Origin: Actinomycetota bacterium
GTDB taxonomy: Bacteria > Actinomycetota > Thermoleophilia > Solirubrobacterales > Thermoleophilaceae
Length of the DNA stretch: 13,759 nt
Direction of reading: 5' to 3'
Assembly (NCBI GenBank): GCA_005885165.1
Contig: VAXR01000002.1
Span: forward strand, 1-13,759
Position numbers and translations under genes: made by a program. Every line of letters starts with the position of its first letter. Positions within the stretch are counted from its first letter, which is position 1. Under the pieces are notes generated by a model, which was not told where the DNA came from, ran no database searches, and was given only the letters and a program-made list of their open reading frames with translations. Of the stretch, positions 13,602-13,759 are shown piece after piece.

Positions 13602-13759
13602 GGCGGCGCGGGCGCGGATCGGGGCGCCCGCAAGGCGGCGTTCCACATCCGCCAGCCGGGCCAGCGCGGCCCGGTAGGTGGGCGAGCGATCGAGCTCCGT
13701 TCGGGGGCGCTCGTGAGCCTCGACCGCGAGGCCGGACGCGTGCCGCGTTATCGAGACGA
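13599..13759 (-). CDS. C-terminal end of an unidentified gene (cut by window edge)
   Basis: The - strand frame is open from the window edge for 52 codons and stops with TAG at 13601-13599, nine bases before rel. Codons mostly end in G or C like the neighbours. The visible residues include ITRHASGLAVEAH and, near the end, a helical ALARLADVERRLAG followed by PIRARAA. I do not recognise a family. In many actinobacteria apt lies upstream of rel, but this tail does not resemble an adenine phosphoribosyltransferase end that I know. It may be co-transcribed with rel. Confidence 0.55.
   Translation of the reverse strand, partial: VSITRHASGLAVEAHERPRTELDRSPTYRAALARLADVERRLAGAPIRARAA

Noticed and set aside
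13608..13631. 8-base perfect stem (GCGGGCGC with GCGCCCGC) just upstream of rel
   Set aside because: It lies inside the coding end of the upstream gene in a run of GC repeats where such stems arise easily. No U tract or conserved context supports a terminator or regulatory role.

Overview
This window reads as chromosomal DNA from a GC-rich actinobacterium. By eye, third codon positions are almost always G or C. GTG and TTG starts are common, and several junctions are 4-base stop/start overlaps. My best guess is a soil Thermoleophilia-like lineage (Solirubrobacterales or Gaiellales). That placement is inferred from overall gene style, not from any marker gene. I saw no tRNA, rRNA, CRISPR array, insertion sequence or integration site, and no stretch longer than about 300 bases lacks a gene.

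The left half (1-8130) is an exopolysaccharide or capsule-type locus. It starts with the tail of an unidentified gene, then a family-4 (GT-B) glycosyltransferase and an ExoA-like family-2 glycosyltransferase on the + strand. Tail-to-tail against them, on the - strand, lie a Wzy/O-antigen-ligase-like membrane protein and, upstream of it, a Wzz/BY-kinase-type polysaccharide co-polymerase whose ATPase motifs are largely lost. A divergent intergenic region of about 260 bases separates these from a + strand unit: a possible 27-codon leader ORF, a polyprenyl-phosphate sugar-1-phosphate transferase that would start the glycan on the lipid carrier, a sugar-nucleotide pyrophosphorylase that would supply an activated sugar, and, after three short repeats and two hairpins, a 414-residue probable exported protein of unknown function. 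Together these supply initiation, extension, polymerisation and chain-length control. No flippase (Wzx) is seen, so the locus probably continues to the left.

A long hairpin at 8163-8208 separates this locus from a - strand block. Transcription there runs from the right edge leftwards: the tail of an unidentified gene, a full-length bifunctional (p)ppGpp synthetase/hydrolase (Rel), then three predicted coiled-coil proteins of 544, 99 and 258 residues. The 544-residue protein has a beta-rich N-terminal domain and follows a near-perfect Shine-Dalgarno sequence. The 99- and 258-residue proteins share a gapless module of about 70 residues, so they look like diverged duplicates, and their genes overlap by 4 bases.

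The least explained parts are the three-gene coiled-coil cassette, the 414-residue protein with its structured leader, the degenerate co-polymerase ATPase, and the leader ORF overlapping the initiating transferase. No function is established by sequence for any of the coiled-coil genes or for the 414-residue protein.
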